In this document: one piece after another, positions 1-7,207 of the stretch | Numbering within the stretch: the first letter of the stretch is position 1 | Layout: the number at the start of each line of letters is the position of its first letter | Origin: Ochromonadaceae sp. CCMP2298 | Taxonomy: Eukaryota > Sar > Synurophyceae > Ochromonadales > Ochromonadaceae | Direction: 5' to 3' | NCBI GenBank assembly: GCA_026770595.1 | Contig: MU634645.1 | Span: forward strand, 1 to 10,942 | DNA length: 10,942 nt | Notes under the pieces: model-generated | What the model saw: only the letters and a program-made list of their open reading frames with translations | Databases searched by the model: none | What the model was told of the DNA's origin: nothing | Made by a program: the position numbers and the translations under genes

Positions 1-95
1 GCTCTATGCTCTATGCTCTATGCTCTATGCTCTATGCTCTATGCTCTATGCTCTATGCTCTATGCTCTATGCTCTATGCTCTATGCTCTATGCTC
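1..95. repeat. Perfect heptamer tandem repeat (GCTCTAT)n
   Basis: About 13.6 uninterrupted copies of GCTCTAT run from the first base to 95, so the array is truncated by the window edge and its true length is unknown. It lies upstream of the first visible translin-gene exon and is probably inside an intron of that gene. The absence of any mismatch suggests recent expansion or active homogenisation. The unit is not a common telomere motif such as TTTAGGG or TTAGGG. Confidence 0.95.
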
Positions 96-145
96 AACTT
101 TGAAATCCACCTAACCCCCATCCCTGCGCCTGTCTTGCCCTCTCT

Positions 146-178
146 CCTCTGCCTCTCCTCTGCCTCTCCTCTGCCTCT
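146..178. repeat. Three perfect 11-nt copies (CCTCTGCCTCT) in an intron pyrimidine tract
   Basis: Units occupy 146-156, 157-167 and 168-178 with no mismatch. They form part of the C/T-rich stretch leading to the splice acceptor TAGACAG ending at 207, so the repeat probably serves as, or grew from, the polypyrimidine tract of that intron. Confidence 0.8.
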
Positions 179-207
179 CTTCCTCCTAGTTCCCCACCCT
201 TAGACAG

Positions 208-805
208 GGCTGCTTCTCCAACTCTCTGGAGGAGTGGGCGGAGGGGAAGCTGACACTGGAGTGGGTTCGCAGCAAGACAGTTCTCTCCAAGGAGGAGATG
301 GGGCTGATCAATAGTGCCGAGTACGTGGGGGCCCTGGCTGATTTTACAGGTATATATGTGTGTATATGTACATATTTATATACATATTTATGTGTTTTAT
401 ATATATATGTGTATTTGTATTTATGTATTTGTATATATGTATATGAGCAATGGCAGACTTACACCTCGCTAACTTTCGAACTTGCACCGCAAACTGGACG
501 CCGCTTAAATAGGGGAGATCGGCAGGCTGGCTGTTATGCACGCGGGCAAGAGGGAGTTCGCCCTGGTGCGCGAGATTTACCAGGTCGACCTGGTGTTGAC
601 GGCCGCAGTCACGCGCCTCAACACGGGCAACCGCTTCAACAAGAAGTTGGAGATGATGAACACAAACCTGCGCAAGGTGGGGGACGTCATATACGAACTC
701 AGCATGCTGCAGCGCAGCGGAAGGGCCACCCGCACCAAGCCAGCTGAGCCCAATGGCGCGGGCAGGGGCGAGTCTGAGGCCGCCGCTGCTGACGGCAATG
801 AATAA
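208..805 (+). CDS. Translin-family protein, C-terminal part (5' end outside window)
   Basis: Two exons, 208-349 and 513-805, joined across a 163-nt GT-AG intron (350-512). They encode the last 144 residues up to TAA at 803-805. The splice restores the frame G|GG and creates DFTGEIGRLAV, the helix signature of translin/TRAX proteins (D-x-TGE-h-x-RLA/C-h). Near the C-terminus a helix reading NLRKVGDVIYELSM corresponds to the family's KVE-x-h-x-Y-x-L segment. Translins are all-helical proteins that assemble into octameric rings binding single-stranded RNA and DNA. With the paralogue TRAX they form the C3PO nuclease, which acts in small-RNA and tRNA processing. From this fragment I cannot separate translin from TRAX, nor rule out an archaeal-type translin homologue. 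The tail after the last helix (about 30 residues, Gly/Ala/Glu-rich) is probably disordered. The first visible exon starts after the acceptor at 205-207; its upstream exon is not visible, so the phase there is not confirmed. Confidence 0.75.
351..445. repeat. Imperfect TA/TG simple sequence inside the translin intron
   Basis: The first two thirds of the intron is a degenerate mix of TATATG, TGTAT and TATTTA motifs, sharply AT-rich beside GC-rich exons. It starts right at the donor GTATATATG, so it supplies the donor sequence itself. No coding potential is supported here. Confidence 0.7.
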
Positions 806-1012
806 GAAAATAAGGGATTTTGGGGGATGATGAGATGATTGTCGTTTGGATATGTAACCTGAAATGTATGTGATGACAATTTTAATCTCGTGTAGTCGCT
901 ACTCTTGCGAACTAGTGGAACGGACTCGCCTGGACTGTATCTACCTGCTCGATGCCTGTGCCATAATCACATAATCAAACACTCACTGTGTATAAACAAA
1001 CACATAACTGCC
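806..1012. other. Convergent 3' intergenic region, 207 nt
   Basis: This gap separates the translin stop (+) from the stop of the AT-hook gene (-), so both 3' UTRs and poly(A) sites must fit or overlap here. A TGTAA motif, the green-algal-type poly(A) signal, lies near 853 in translin orientation, but a single pentamer is easily chance. I see no gene in it. Confidence 0.6.
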
Positions 1013-3976
1013 TTAAGCTTCGCCTGAAGACAGACTCATAAGGGAATCCGAAGACTCGTAGCGGGGGAGGGGGCCGGACTCTTCAAGAGGTCGGTGCGGG
1101 CCGCGCTTGCTGAGGCTCCCAGGGGGGCGGCCACGGCGGACCTTGGGTACACCCACCGGCCCACCCATAGGCCCAGCACCAGCCAGCAGCATCCTGTGGT
1201 CAGGCAGCGGGGCGTGGGGATCCGCTGAGCGGGGCGTTGGGGCGATGAGTGGGTTCTTGCGCGGCCGTCCGCGACCTCTCTTCCCCGTGAAGGCAGGGAC
1301 CACAGCAGGCGCTACGACGATATCTTCCGCATGAAGGCTTTTCTTAGATCGCCCGCGTTTGGGCTTCTTTACATTTCCCTCGTCGTGGTGTGTGGAAAGG
1401 TCAGCAGAGCTTGAGCTTCTCTTCTTCGCACCCCCTCTCTGCAGCGACGAGGCGACATCAGCATGGCTCGGCCGCGAGTGGGAGCTTGCCTCTTCCTCAT
1501 CCTCGCTGCCACTGTTATCAGAACCGTTGCCCTCGTCGAGTGCTCTCCCTCCGTTGCGGAAGACCTTCTCAAGGTACTCGCAGTCGCTGCCCGTCTCCGG
1601 AGCGGTATCATCGACCGGTGCCTCAGCTAGGATCCGCATTTTCTCCCGATGCGCTATTCTGCTGCGGCATTTCTCCTCCCAAGCTTCTCGCTCCAGCTGC
1701 ACATTGCGGCGGTGCGTGTCGATCTCCTCCTGCACCTGCGCCTCAGCGATCTTCAGGTGGGTGAGGTATTCGCCACCCTCTAGACAGTCAGTTGCCAGAG
1801 CCAGCAGTGCAAGTGCATCCGAGTCGACCTTGGCTATCGAATCGAAGAAGAGCTGCATGCTGGCGTCGGTCAGGACTCCGTCGGAGGGGGTGAGTGGCTT
1901 TGGTATGCCGTCTTCCCCCTCTCCGTCTACTGTTGGCTCTCCGATGGGGGATGCTTCAGGGACAGTCAGCTCTTGGTTCAATAGGTCCGGCGGTGAGCTA
2001 GGCGTGCCAGTGAGCGTGCTGTGGTTCCAGAAATCAGGAGCGTGCATTCGCGGTAGCTTGCTGAGCACCCCCTCCATGCGCTGGGACCTGGCTTCGTCGT
2101 TCATGCTCTCACTGGGGACGGTCGACTCGAACACCAGCTTCCCCTTGCCTTGCAGAAAGCGCCTCGCCTTCTTCATGGCCCCCATTACTGGGAACTCAGG
2201 CAGCAGGAAGGGCTTCACGAGGTCGGTGTAGCTGGGGTCCACGTCAGACATCACCTCGGTAAAGAAGCGGAACGCGTTGGTGGCCTTGTAGCGTCTGCCA
2301 GACCGATACTTGGGTGGGATTTCCTCCCCGTTCTCGATCATATTCTGCAGCAGGTCGGAGAACAGTCGTCTCTCCAGGGGGGTGGAGTCGTTTCTGCAGT
2401 GCGCCTCCTGGCACATCAGCATGATGTTCTTGAAAGAGCCGAAGCGATCGTCAGACTCCCTGGGCGTGCTGTGGGTGTTCTGATCGTCCACTTCTGCCAC
2501 CTCATCTGCTGCCACATCCCCACCCTCTACCATATCACCACCCTCTGCCACTCCGCCACCCTCTGGCCCATGGCCATCTTCCGCCACGGGGTCAGCCTCG
2601 ACCTGCATCGCACTCTCAGCAGAGATGGGCTCCACAGTCTCCGCAGCATCCCCGGGGGTAGGGTCCGTGCCACCCATTTCGACCTCGACATGCTCCTCTA
2701 CTGATGCCGCCTGCACTGCGCTATCCAGGCTGTCATGGTGAGACCCCCCCACCTCCCCCCTCTCATCCTGGGGAGTGTGGTGGTCGATGTGGTCCTGTAT
2801 CATGACGATGGCCGTATCGATGACGGACTTGTCGCACAGTATCTCCATCATAGAGGCAGTCTGGTCCACAAGGTCCGTACTGTAGTGCGTCTTCCACCCG
2901 TACTGACGGCGGCACTGCTCGGTATTCTCGTCCAGCGCCTCGCGCACGTCGTCAGTCACCAAGTCCAACTCGATCTCCAGCTCCTCCTGGTCCTCGGGGC
3001 TAGCCGCAAAGTCGTCGAATTTGGCAATGTCAGTGGTGCTGTTGTGGAACCTGCAGTCTGTCACTCCAAGGTGGAATCCGTCCGCAGCAATGTGGTCCAT
3101 CAAGCTTGCGGCGAGCAGCTGTCTCTTCTCCTGCTTCCGCACAGTGACGAAGCGGTCATAGGTTGAGAATAGAAGCGAGGCTGTCGCGATATCGAACTCC
3201 CTACAGCCAGTTGCTATTTCCGCTGCACCAGATGATCCCTCAGTTGCGCCGCTAGGAGAGCACGTGAACATGGGAGAATCGAAGTATGCGATAGGGTGCA
3301 GCAGCAGCTCGCCAGATGCGGCGTTGTCTGCCCCGAAGTCCTCCGGAACAAGCACCGTGACTGAGACTACGAACTGCGCGTTGGCCTCCATCGAAGAAGT
3401 GGCTTTGTCCAAGAACCATCCACTTGTGCTGGTGAACTCGTACTGCAAGCTCACAGAACTGCTGGTAGGGCCGTCACTATCCACACTGCTGGTGTCTGCA
3501 TCTGCATCGTGCACAGTCATAGCCAGGACTAGTGGCGAGTACTCTGCGTCCAATTTTGATTTCAACTGCAACTCGGTCAATGGAGCATCTACCATGTAGC
3601 TGGCAGCGATCGGTTTGACTTGAGCAACCAGAAGTATTTTCTGCTTGAAGCTCTCCATCTTTCTGGTGTCGCCCGAGCCAAACGAGACCGACAGTTCAGC
3701 GCCCACTGGCACGCTGCAGCCCTGCTCGGCATTGTGCTCAGCAGTGCAGCTCGGAAAGCACTGAATGCAGTTTATCTCCGCATCCCTGTTCGAGATTGAG
3801 AAGAGGTAAGCGGGTTACAAATTCTCAAGTATGGCTTTCACCTCGAAATGAAAGCTTCCCAGGAAATGTTACAGGAAACGAGTCTCGTACCTTTTGAAGA
3901 GCGTGTATGCCTCCTTGAACAGCTCCCTATCCTTGAAACGCAGGGAACACTCTAATATCGGAGATCCCGTCTCCAT
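1013..3976 (-). CDS. AT-hook protein of unknown family, 952 aa
   Basis: Exon 1 is 3976-3891 and exon 2 is 3785-1013, joined across a 105-nt GT-AG intron (3890-3786) whose splice rebuilds an Arg codon (AG|G). The ATG at 3976 has A at -3 and G at +4. Visible parts: residues about 1-300 are mixed and look folded, with hydrophobic strand-like stretches. About 330-475 is acidic and disordered, with GGD-type mini-repeats near 434-454. About 476-600 is a compact hydrophobic/basic region with conserved-looking Trp-free helices. About 704-748 is a charged, probably coiled helix rich in Glu/Arg. About 770-800 is an acidic Ser/Glu/Asp tract. Near the C-terminus lie three basic AT-hook-like motifs: KRGRSKK (about 836), KRGRGRPRK (about 862) and RRGRPPG (about 910). 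The second and third match the GRP core that binds the minor groove of AT-rich DNA. A chromatin role is therefore likely, but I do not recognise the family. The frame stays open upstream of the ATG through a good acceptor (4001-4000), so an extra 5' exon is possible. Confidence 0.85.
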
Positions 3977-4250
3977 GATCAGCGGCTCGCTTTTAATTCC
4001 TAAAAATGGCTTTCGTGCTTTATTGCATTCCTAACATGAAGAATGTTGCCTCGCCCGCGCTGCGCCTAAATCTCTCGGCGTGAGCCTTACTCGCCGGAGA
4101 ACAGGGACCGTAATCAAACAGGGATGCGCAGCAATCTCACCCACCAGTGCAGTCGTGGAGTCTCTCCTCTTCCTGTCACCTTTCCATTCCTTCTTCAATT
4201 TGCAAGTCCGAGCATTTTTCTTCTCTTCCAAAGCATTCATTTCATGCAAG

Positions 4251-4302
4251 AGGGTCCCTTTTTCTCCAAGGGGACCCTGGTGCCGAAAAATATCCTTTTC
4301 GG
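4251..4302. other. Two adjacent perfect or near-perfect hairpins
   Basis: Hairpin A (4251-4278) has an 11-bp stem (AGGGTCCCTTT with AAGGGGACCCT, one G-T pair) and a 6-nt loop. Hairpin B (4283-4302) has a 7-bp perfect stem (CCGAAAA with TTTTCGG) and a 6-nt loop. Only four bases separate them. They could fold in RNA from either strand, in the promoter or 5' UTR of either divergent gene, or as part of an unannotated RNA. No known RNA family is recognised. Confidence 0.6.
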
Positions 4303-4365
4303 GTAATTCATCCACTTATTTTTGCCATAAAATGACCGTTGTGCTGGGTGATTGAAAAAGTCGAG

Positions 4366-4395
4366 AAAAAATCAAACACCACGAATCGAACGTGG
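4366..4395 (-). other. tRNA T-arm-like hairpin with B-box and T6 run
   Basis: On the minus strand, CCACG-TTCGATT-CGTGG (4395-4379) is a perfect 5-bp stem with a 7-nt loop. It contains GTTCGATTC, the RNA polymerase III B-box core and T-loop sequence. Seven bases later comes TTTTTT (4371-4366), a Pol III terminator. The seven bases between (TGTTTGA) can pair with TCAAGTG (4432-4426) using three wobble pairs, like an acceptor stem. Only 30 nt lie between that strand and the T-arm, too few for D and anticodon arms, and no such arms fold. It may be a tRNA relic, a short Pol III element, or chance. Confidence 0.35.
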
Positions 4396-4539
4396 CCGTG
4401 CGAGAGAGCGTTACCCTACGATCAGCACTTGACTCGCCGAACTTGCAATTGGTCTTCCACTTGCCCTCTTGCTTCTCTCGAACAACGAGCTTCATCTCCT
4501 AGCCCCCTGGCACCCATATCAACAGAGTTCGTTTCCATC

Positions 4540-5105
4540 ATGAGCAGCGAAGCGGAGTTCGTCATCGCCGGAGTAAAATTCGGCACCTCGGAGTGGACAA
4601 CGCTCATCGGATCTTTCCTGATCTTTTTGGGAATCGCCATCACTATCTACATCTCGCTTTTTATCGGAAGCGCCGAGAAGGCTGAGGCGTCCAAAACCGG
4701 TAAGGAGGCTGCAAACGGTGTCTCGTGGAGAGGCTGTAAGCGTAACCGCACGTGACGACTCATGCGTATAGACGTACTACAACTGAGTTTATATTTACCT
4801 CATTAACCTTCCATATTCCCACATCTGTTCTGCAAACATCACTGCCTGGCGCAGAGGTGAAGCCGGCGGTGAAGGTCGTCGCGGCCAAGAGTACCTCATC
4901 CAGAAGCACCACCCCCAGCGGCAGAAGCTCGCGGAGCACTACTCCCGCAAAGAAAGCTGCCATCCCCGCGCCCCCCACCCCCAAGAGCACGTCCAAGAGG
5001 ACTGCCTCCAAAAACAAGGGCGCGGAGAGCGACCTCGGCCACGTGCTCTCCCCAGACGGCCGCAGATCTACACGACTGCGCAAGACGGCCTCAAGGGACG
5101 ATTAA
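4540..5105 (+). CDS. Small single-pass membrane protein with basic S/T/P/K tail, 136 aa
   Basis: Exons 4540-4699 and 4855-5105 are joined across a 155-nt GT-AG intron (4700-4854); the splice restores G|AG (Glu54). Residues 1-20 are short and net acidic. About 21-43 is a hydrophobic membrane helix rich in Ile, Leu and Phe. Residues 54-136 form a low-complexity basic tail: two copies of SSRSTTP (68-74, 78-84), TP/SP sites at 73-74, 83-84, 95-96 and 119-120, many Lys/Arg, and RRSTRLRK at 123-130. There is no cleavable signal peptide pattern. By the positive-inside rule the tail should face the cytosol or nucleoplasm. Such tails resemble those of histone H1 and of some inner-nuclear-membrane proteins, so a membrane-chromatin tether is one possible reading, as is an ER or other organelle membrane protein with a phosphoregulated tail. 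I do not recognise a family. If the intron is retained, the frame ends at 4755 and gives a 71-residue form that loses the whole tail. Confidence 0.75.
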
Positions 5106-5119
5106 ACTCCCCATTCAAA

Positions 5120-5248
5120 ATGGAGCAGGGAACATGTCTTGTTGTGGAGAGCGCGGAGCAGAAGCAGGCGGCATGGGCGGGGGACGAGCCCGAGGAGCGT
5201 GAGTGTGGGTGCCCTAAGTCGTACCGCCCACGACAGAACGATGCATGA
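5120..5248 (+). other. Small downstream ORF, 42 codons, coding status unclear
   Basis: An ATG 14 bases after the membrane-protein stop opens a 42-codon frame, rich in Glu, Gln and Ala at first and Cys/Arg at the end. It lies in a different frame from the upstream gene and inside its expected 3' UTR. A strong donor (GTGAGT at 5199) falls within it. No family is recognised; it is more likely UTR sequence than a gene. Confidence 0.2.
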
Positions 5249-5460
5249 AAGCTGTGCGTTTCATAATTTCCATCGTTATATATTGCTTGATTGAACGTCA
5301 ATTGGACTAGTATCTTCATTGCGGCCATGGCCTGCCAGTCTCAGCTTAGGTTACAGCTTTTGTGGGGAACGCACCGGCTTGCTGTCAGCCTGTTTGGACT
5401 ATTACTAAGCGGCGCTTGAGAAGCAGCGACAATCTTGACTTTTTTTCTTGCACACTGCAG
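5199..5460 (+). other. Candidate intron in 3' UTR or of an unknown transcript
   Basis: C|GTGAGT at 5198/5199 is a near-consensus donor. TTTTTTTCTTGCACACTGCAG ends at 5460 and is the best-looking acceptor in the window, with TTACTAAG (about 5403-5410), a branch-point-like sequence, about 50 nt before it. The pair defines a 262-nt intron, close in size to the proven-looking ones here. It could sit in the 3' UTR of the membrane-protein gene or belong to a separate short transcript. Confidence 0.4.
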
Positions 5461-6076
5461 GAACCGTGAAGCACGTGAGCCCTCTCTATGCCTGTTCCCC
5501 CCTGCCTGCCTTTCTTTGCCCCTGCCTGTCCCATCTAATGACATGCGATGGAATGGCATGCCATGTTTTGCCTGTCCACAAAAAAACGTTTAGTTTTCTA
5601 ACGTCCCTATTTACATCATGTTAAACAAAATTCATCAATTAGACATGTATAAAAACGAACGATCCTCTTCCGACTGAGATTGCACCGCAGAGACTGGACT
5701 GAGGCTGACTGAAACTGCACCGAGAGATTGAGAGAGGAAACTGTGAGAGGAGGGGGTTTTGAAAGGTGATAGGGCTTTAATTTTGTGGGTTTTAGACATT
5801 TTGTTATATTGTGGACGGGGTTGTTTATTATTCTCATTATTCCCAGGTTCCTGAAAAGTGAGGTCCCCCTCGTCCATGAAAAAAAAAAGTCCATGATTAT
5901 TTTGGGTTACAGTATGTGCAAAGGAAGAGGAGGAGGAATCTATTCCAAGAACTTGGAAACTTGTTCTCAGTTGTGATAGGAAGGACGACGGAGATACATC
6001 TGTGGTCGAGAAGGAGCTGTGGTTTTCCGTCGAACGGAGTTGCCGCGAACGAGCAGCGAAGATCAGTCTGTGAAGA
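5461..6076. other. Gene-poor region: 3' UTR remnant, promoter and 5' UTR of TLC gene
   Basis: No convincing coding frame is present on either strand. It holds a 12-bp perfect palindrome ATGGCATGCCAT (5553-5564), a TATA-like box (5648-5655), an imperfect direct repeat of 16 nt (5672-5687 and 5707-5722, 14 of 16 identical), and an A-run near 5879-5888. The part after the TATA-like box is probably transcribed as a leader of up to about 400 nt. Confidence 0.5.
5648..5655 (+). promoter_or_regulatory. TATA-like box TATAAAAA
   Basis: A clean TATAAAAA lies 422 nt before the ATG of the TLC gene and is the only such motif in this orientation in the gap. A start site around 5675-5685 would leave a long leader. 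This is a motif match only. Confidence 0.35.
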
Positions 6077-6990
6077 ATGGCGAGCTTGGACTACTCCCGG
6101 TCAGCGTGGACATGCTTGCTCTACTGTGGATTCTGCGGAGCACTTCATCTGTCCTTCTTCTTGGGGTTCAGTAACAGATTATCAAAGCTGAGTGCAAAGG
6201 ATAGGACCTCCTTCTACAACAGAGGTGTGTCTACGGCACACGCGCTGATCATGTTTGCCAACGCAATCTACTACTGGGTATTTCTCAACCCCAGCGTGGT
6301 CATCTCACAGCCCATGGATGAATACCAGGCCGGCTGCCTTCTGTGGATGATGGGTTATCTTCTATACGACACTGTTTTCGAGGCAGTGTCGGGGACCCAG
6401 ATTCTGACGCTGGGCCACCACGTGCTGGGAATCGCCTCGCACTTGTCCAGCCTGCTGTCCTACAACGGGGCAGCCGGATTCTACAGGTGAGCTCGCGCGT
6501 TTGTGACCGCACCTCACTTGCACCCTTCTCGTTCCCCTAAAATGCCACCCTCTACTACCCTCTGCCACTGAATCCGCCTGAATGCCCCGTATTACCGCAT
6601 TCGCTGCACTCCCCGCTACGCCCCACCTACCTGTCACCCGCCACCTAACACCCACCACCTACCATCTGTCACCTATCACCCCCCCACCTTAGCATGCTCA
6701 TCTTCATCGCAGAGGGGTCCACCCCCGCCCTCAACGCCTCCTGGCTCTTGCAGAAGCTAGGCATGACCAAGACGCTGCTGTTCAAGGCCTTCGCCGCCTA
6801 CCTAATGGCAGCTTTCGTGGTAGTGCGTCTGGCGCTCAGCGCCTATATGGTGGTACACATGGTGCTGCACGAGGCAGAGTGGGGGGCGGACACCCAGGTG
6901 CTATTTTGGTTTAATACCGTTATTGTCTTTTTGTTCGGCGTGCTCAACTACTTCTGGTTCTACAAGCTGCTCGTGATGGCATTGAAGTAG
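6077..6990 (+). CDS. TLC-domain multi-pass membrane protein (TLCD4/TMEM56-like), 235 aa
   Basis: Exons 6077-6486 and 6693-6990 are joined across a 206-nt GT-AG intron (6487-6692); the splice gives AG|C (Ser137). The product has about five to seven hydrophobic helices (about 11-31, 51-71, 86-105, 108-128, 160-185, 205-230). TLC-family marks are visible: His55 in the second helix (STAHAL), Asp98 in the YDT motif, the paired histidines 114-115 in LGHHVLG, and EGSTP at 144-148 followed by N-x-S-W, which is the TLCD4-type E-x-STP-x-x-N-x-x-W motif. TLC proteins (TRAM, LAG1, CLN8, TLCD) sit in the ER, Golgi or plasma membrane and either make or handle membrane lipids. The ceramide synthase branch needs an extended HH-centred Lag1 motif with extra Asp residues, which I do not see, so lipid sensing or regulation is more likely than ceramide synthesis. 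Length is close to the family's 240-270. Position -3 of the ATG is G. It converges with CEBPZ. Confidence 0.9.
6611..6690. repeat. Imperfect CACC-rich repeat in the TLC-gene intron
   Basis: The 3' half of the intron is a degenerate array of CCACCTA, GTCACC and TATCACC units running into the acceptor CCTTAG at 6692. It is almost free of G on this strand and likely doubles as the polypyrimidine tract. Confidence 0.6.
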
Positions 6991-7125
6991 CGGGGTAACA
7001 GATAGCGGTAATAGCGGAAGTAGCGATCAACGGGAGTAATGGGAATAATAGCGGGAGTAGCGGCAATAGCGGTAGTAACGGAAGCAAAGGGAGTAGGGGG
7101 AAGAGGGGAAGTAAGGCAAGTACCG
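6988..7125. repeat. Degenerate 9-nt repeat array (TAGCGGNAR-like)
   Basis: Units such as TAGCGGTAA, TAGCGGAAG, TAGCGGGAG, TAGCGGCAA and TAGCGGTAG follow each other with 9-nt spacing, decaying toward GGGAGTAGG-type units. The first TAG is the stop codon of the TLC gene, so the array starts exactly where coding constraint ends. It fills most of the 217-nt gap between the two convergent genes. Confidence 0.7.
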
Positions 7126-7207
7126 GGGTAACGGGCAGTTTATTAAAGAAGTGCGCATTCGCCTCAAGGTATTACAAAGGCTTTGAACAGATAAACAGAA
7201 GGACTGT

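Larger units (their letters stand above)
3977..4539. promoter_or_regulatory. Head-to-head intergenic region (shared promoter), 563 nt
   Basis: The start codons of the AT-hook gene (-, 3976) and the small membrane protein (+, 4540) face away from each other across this stretch. It must hold both promoters and both 5' UTRs. It is less GC-rich than the flanking exons and contains two strong hairpins and a T-arm-like hairpin listed separately. I see no clear TATA box. A minus-strand open frame at 4315-4031 has no early ATG (it opens at GTG) and is treated as a possible extra exon rather than a gene. Confidence 0.6.

Noticed and set aside
1-178. CRISPR array or telomeric repeat
   Set aside because: The heptamers are contiguous with no spacers, the context is eukaryotic intron, and the unit does not match common telomere repeats.
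1359-2231. 290-codon plus-strand open frame
   Set aside because: It lies antisense inside the AT-hook gene, with a Ser/Pro-rich composition typical of a reverse-frame shadow.
3400-3976. Sliding-clamp-like (Rad9/Hus1/PCNA) N-terminus in the AT-hook protein
   Set aside because: The first strand-helix-strand pattern is reminiscent, but no clamp motif can be aligned and the later residues do not follow the fold; only a structure prediction could revive this.
4031-4315. Standalone 94-codon minus-strand gene
   Set aside because: It opens with GTG rather than ATG, crosses good splice sites, and resembles no family; it is kept only as a possible exon. An AATAAA just after it (4024-4019) is not enough on its own.
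4366-4460. A complete tRNA gene on the minus strand
   Set aside because: The T-arm, acceptor-like strand and terminator fit, but no D-arm or anticodon arm folds, the spacing is about 11 nt too short without an intron, and intron-containing or permuted readings break pairing or lack T33.
6077-6990. Ceramide synthase
   Set aside because: The TLC histidine pair is present, but the extended Lag1 motif and its acidic residues are not seen, and the length and EGSTP motif fit TLCD4-type proteins better.
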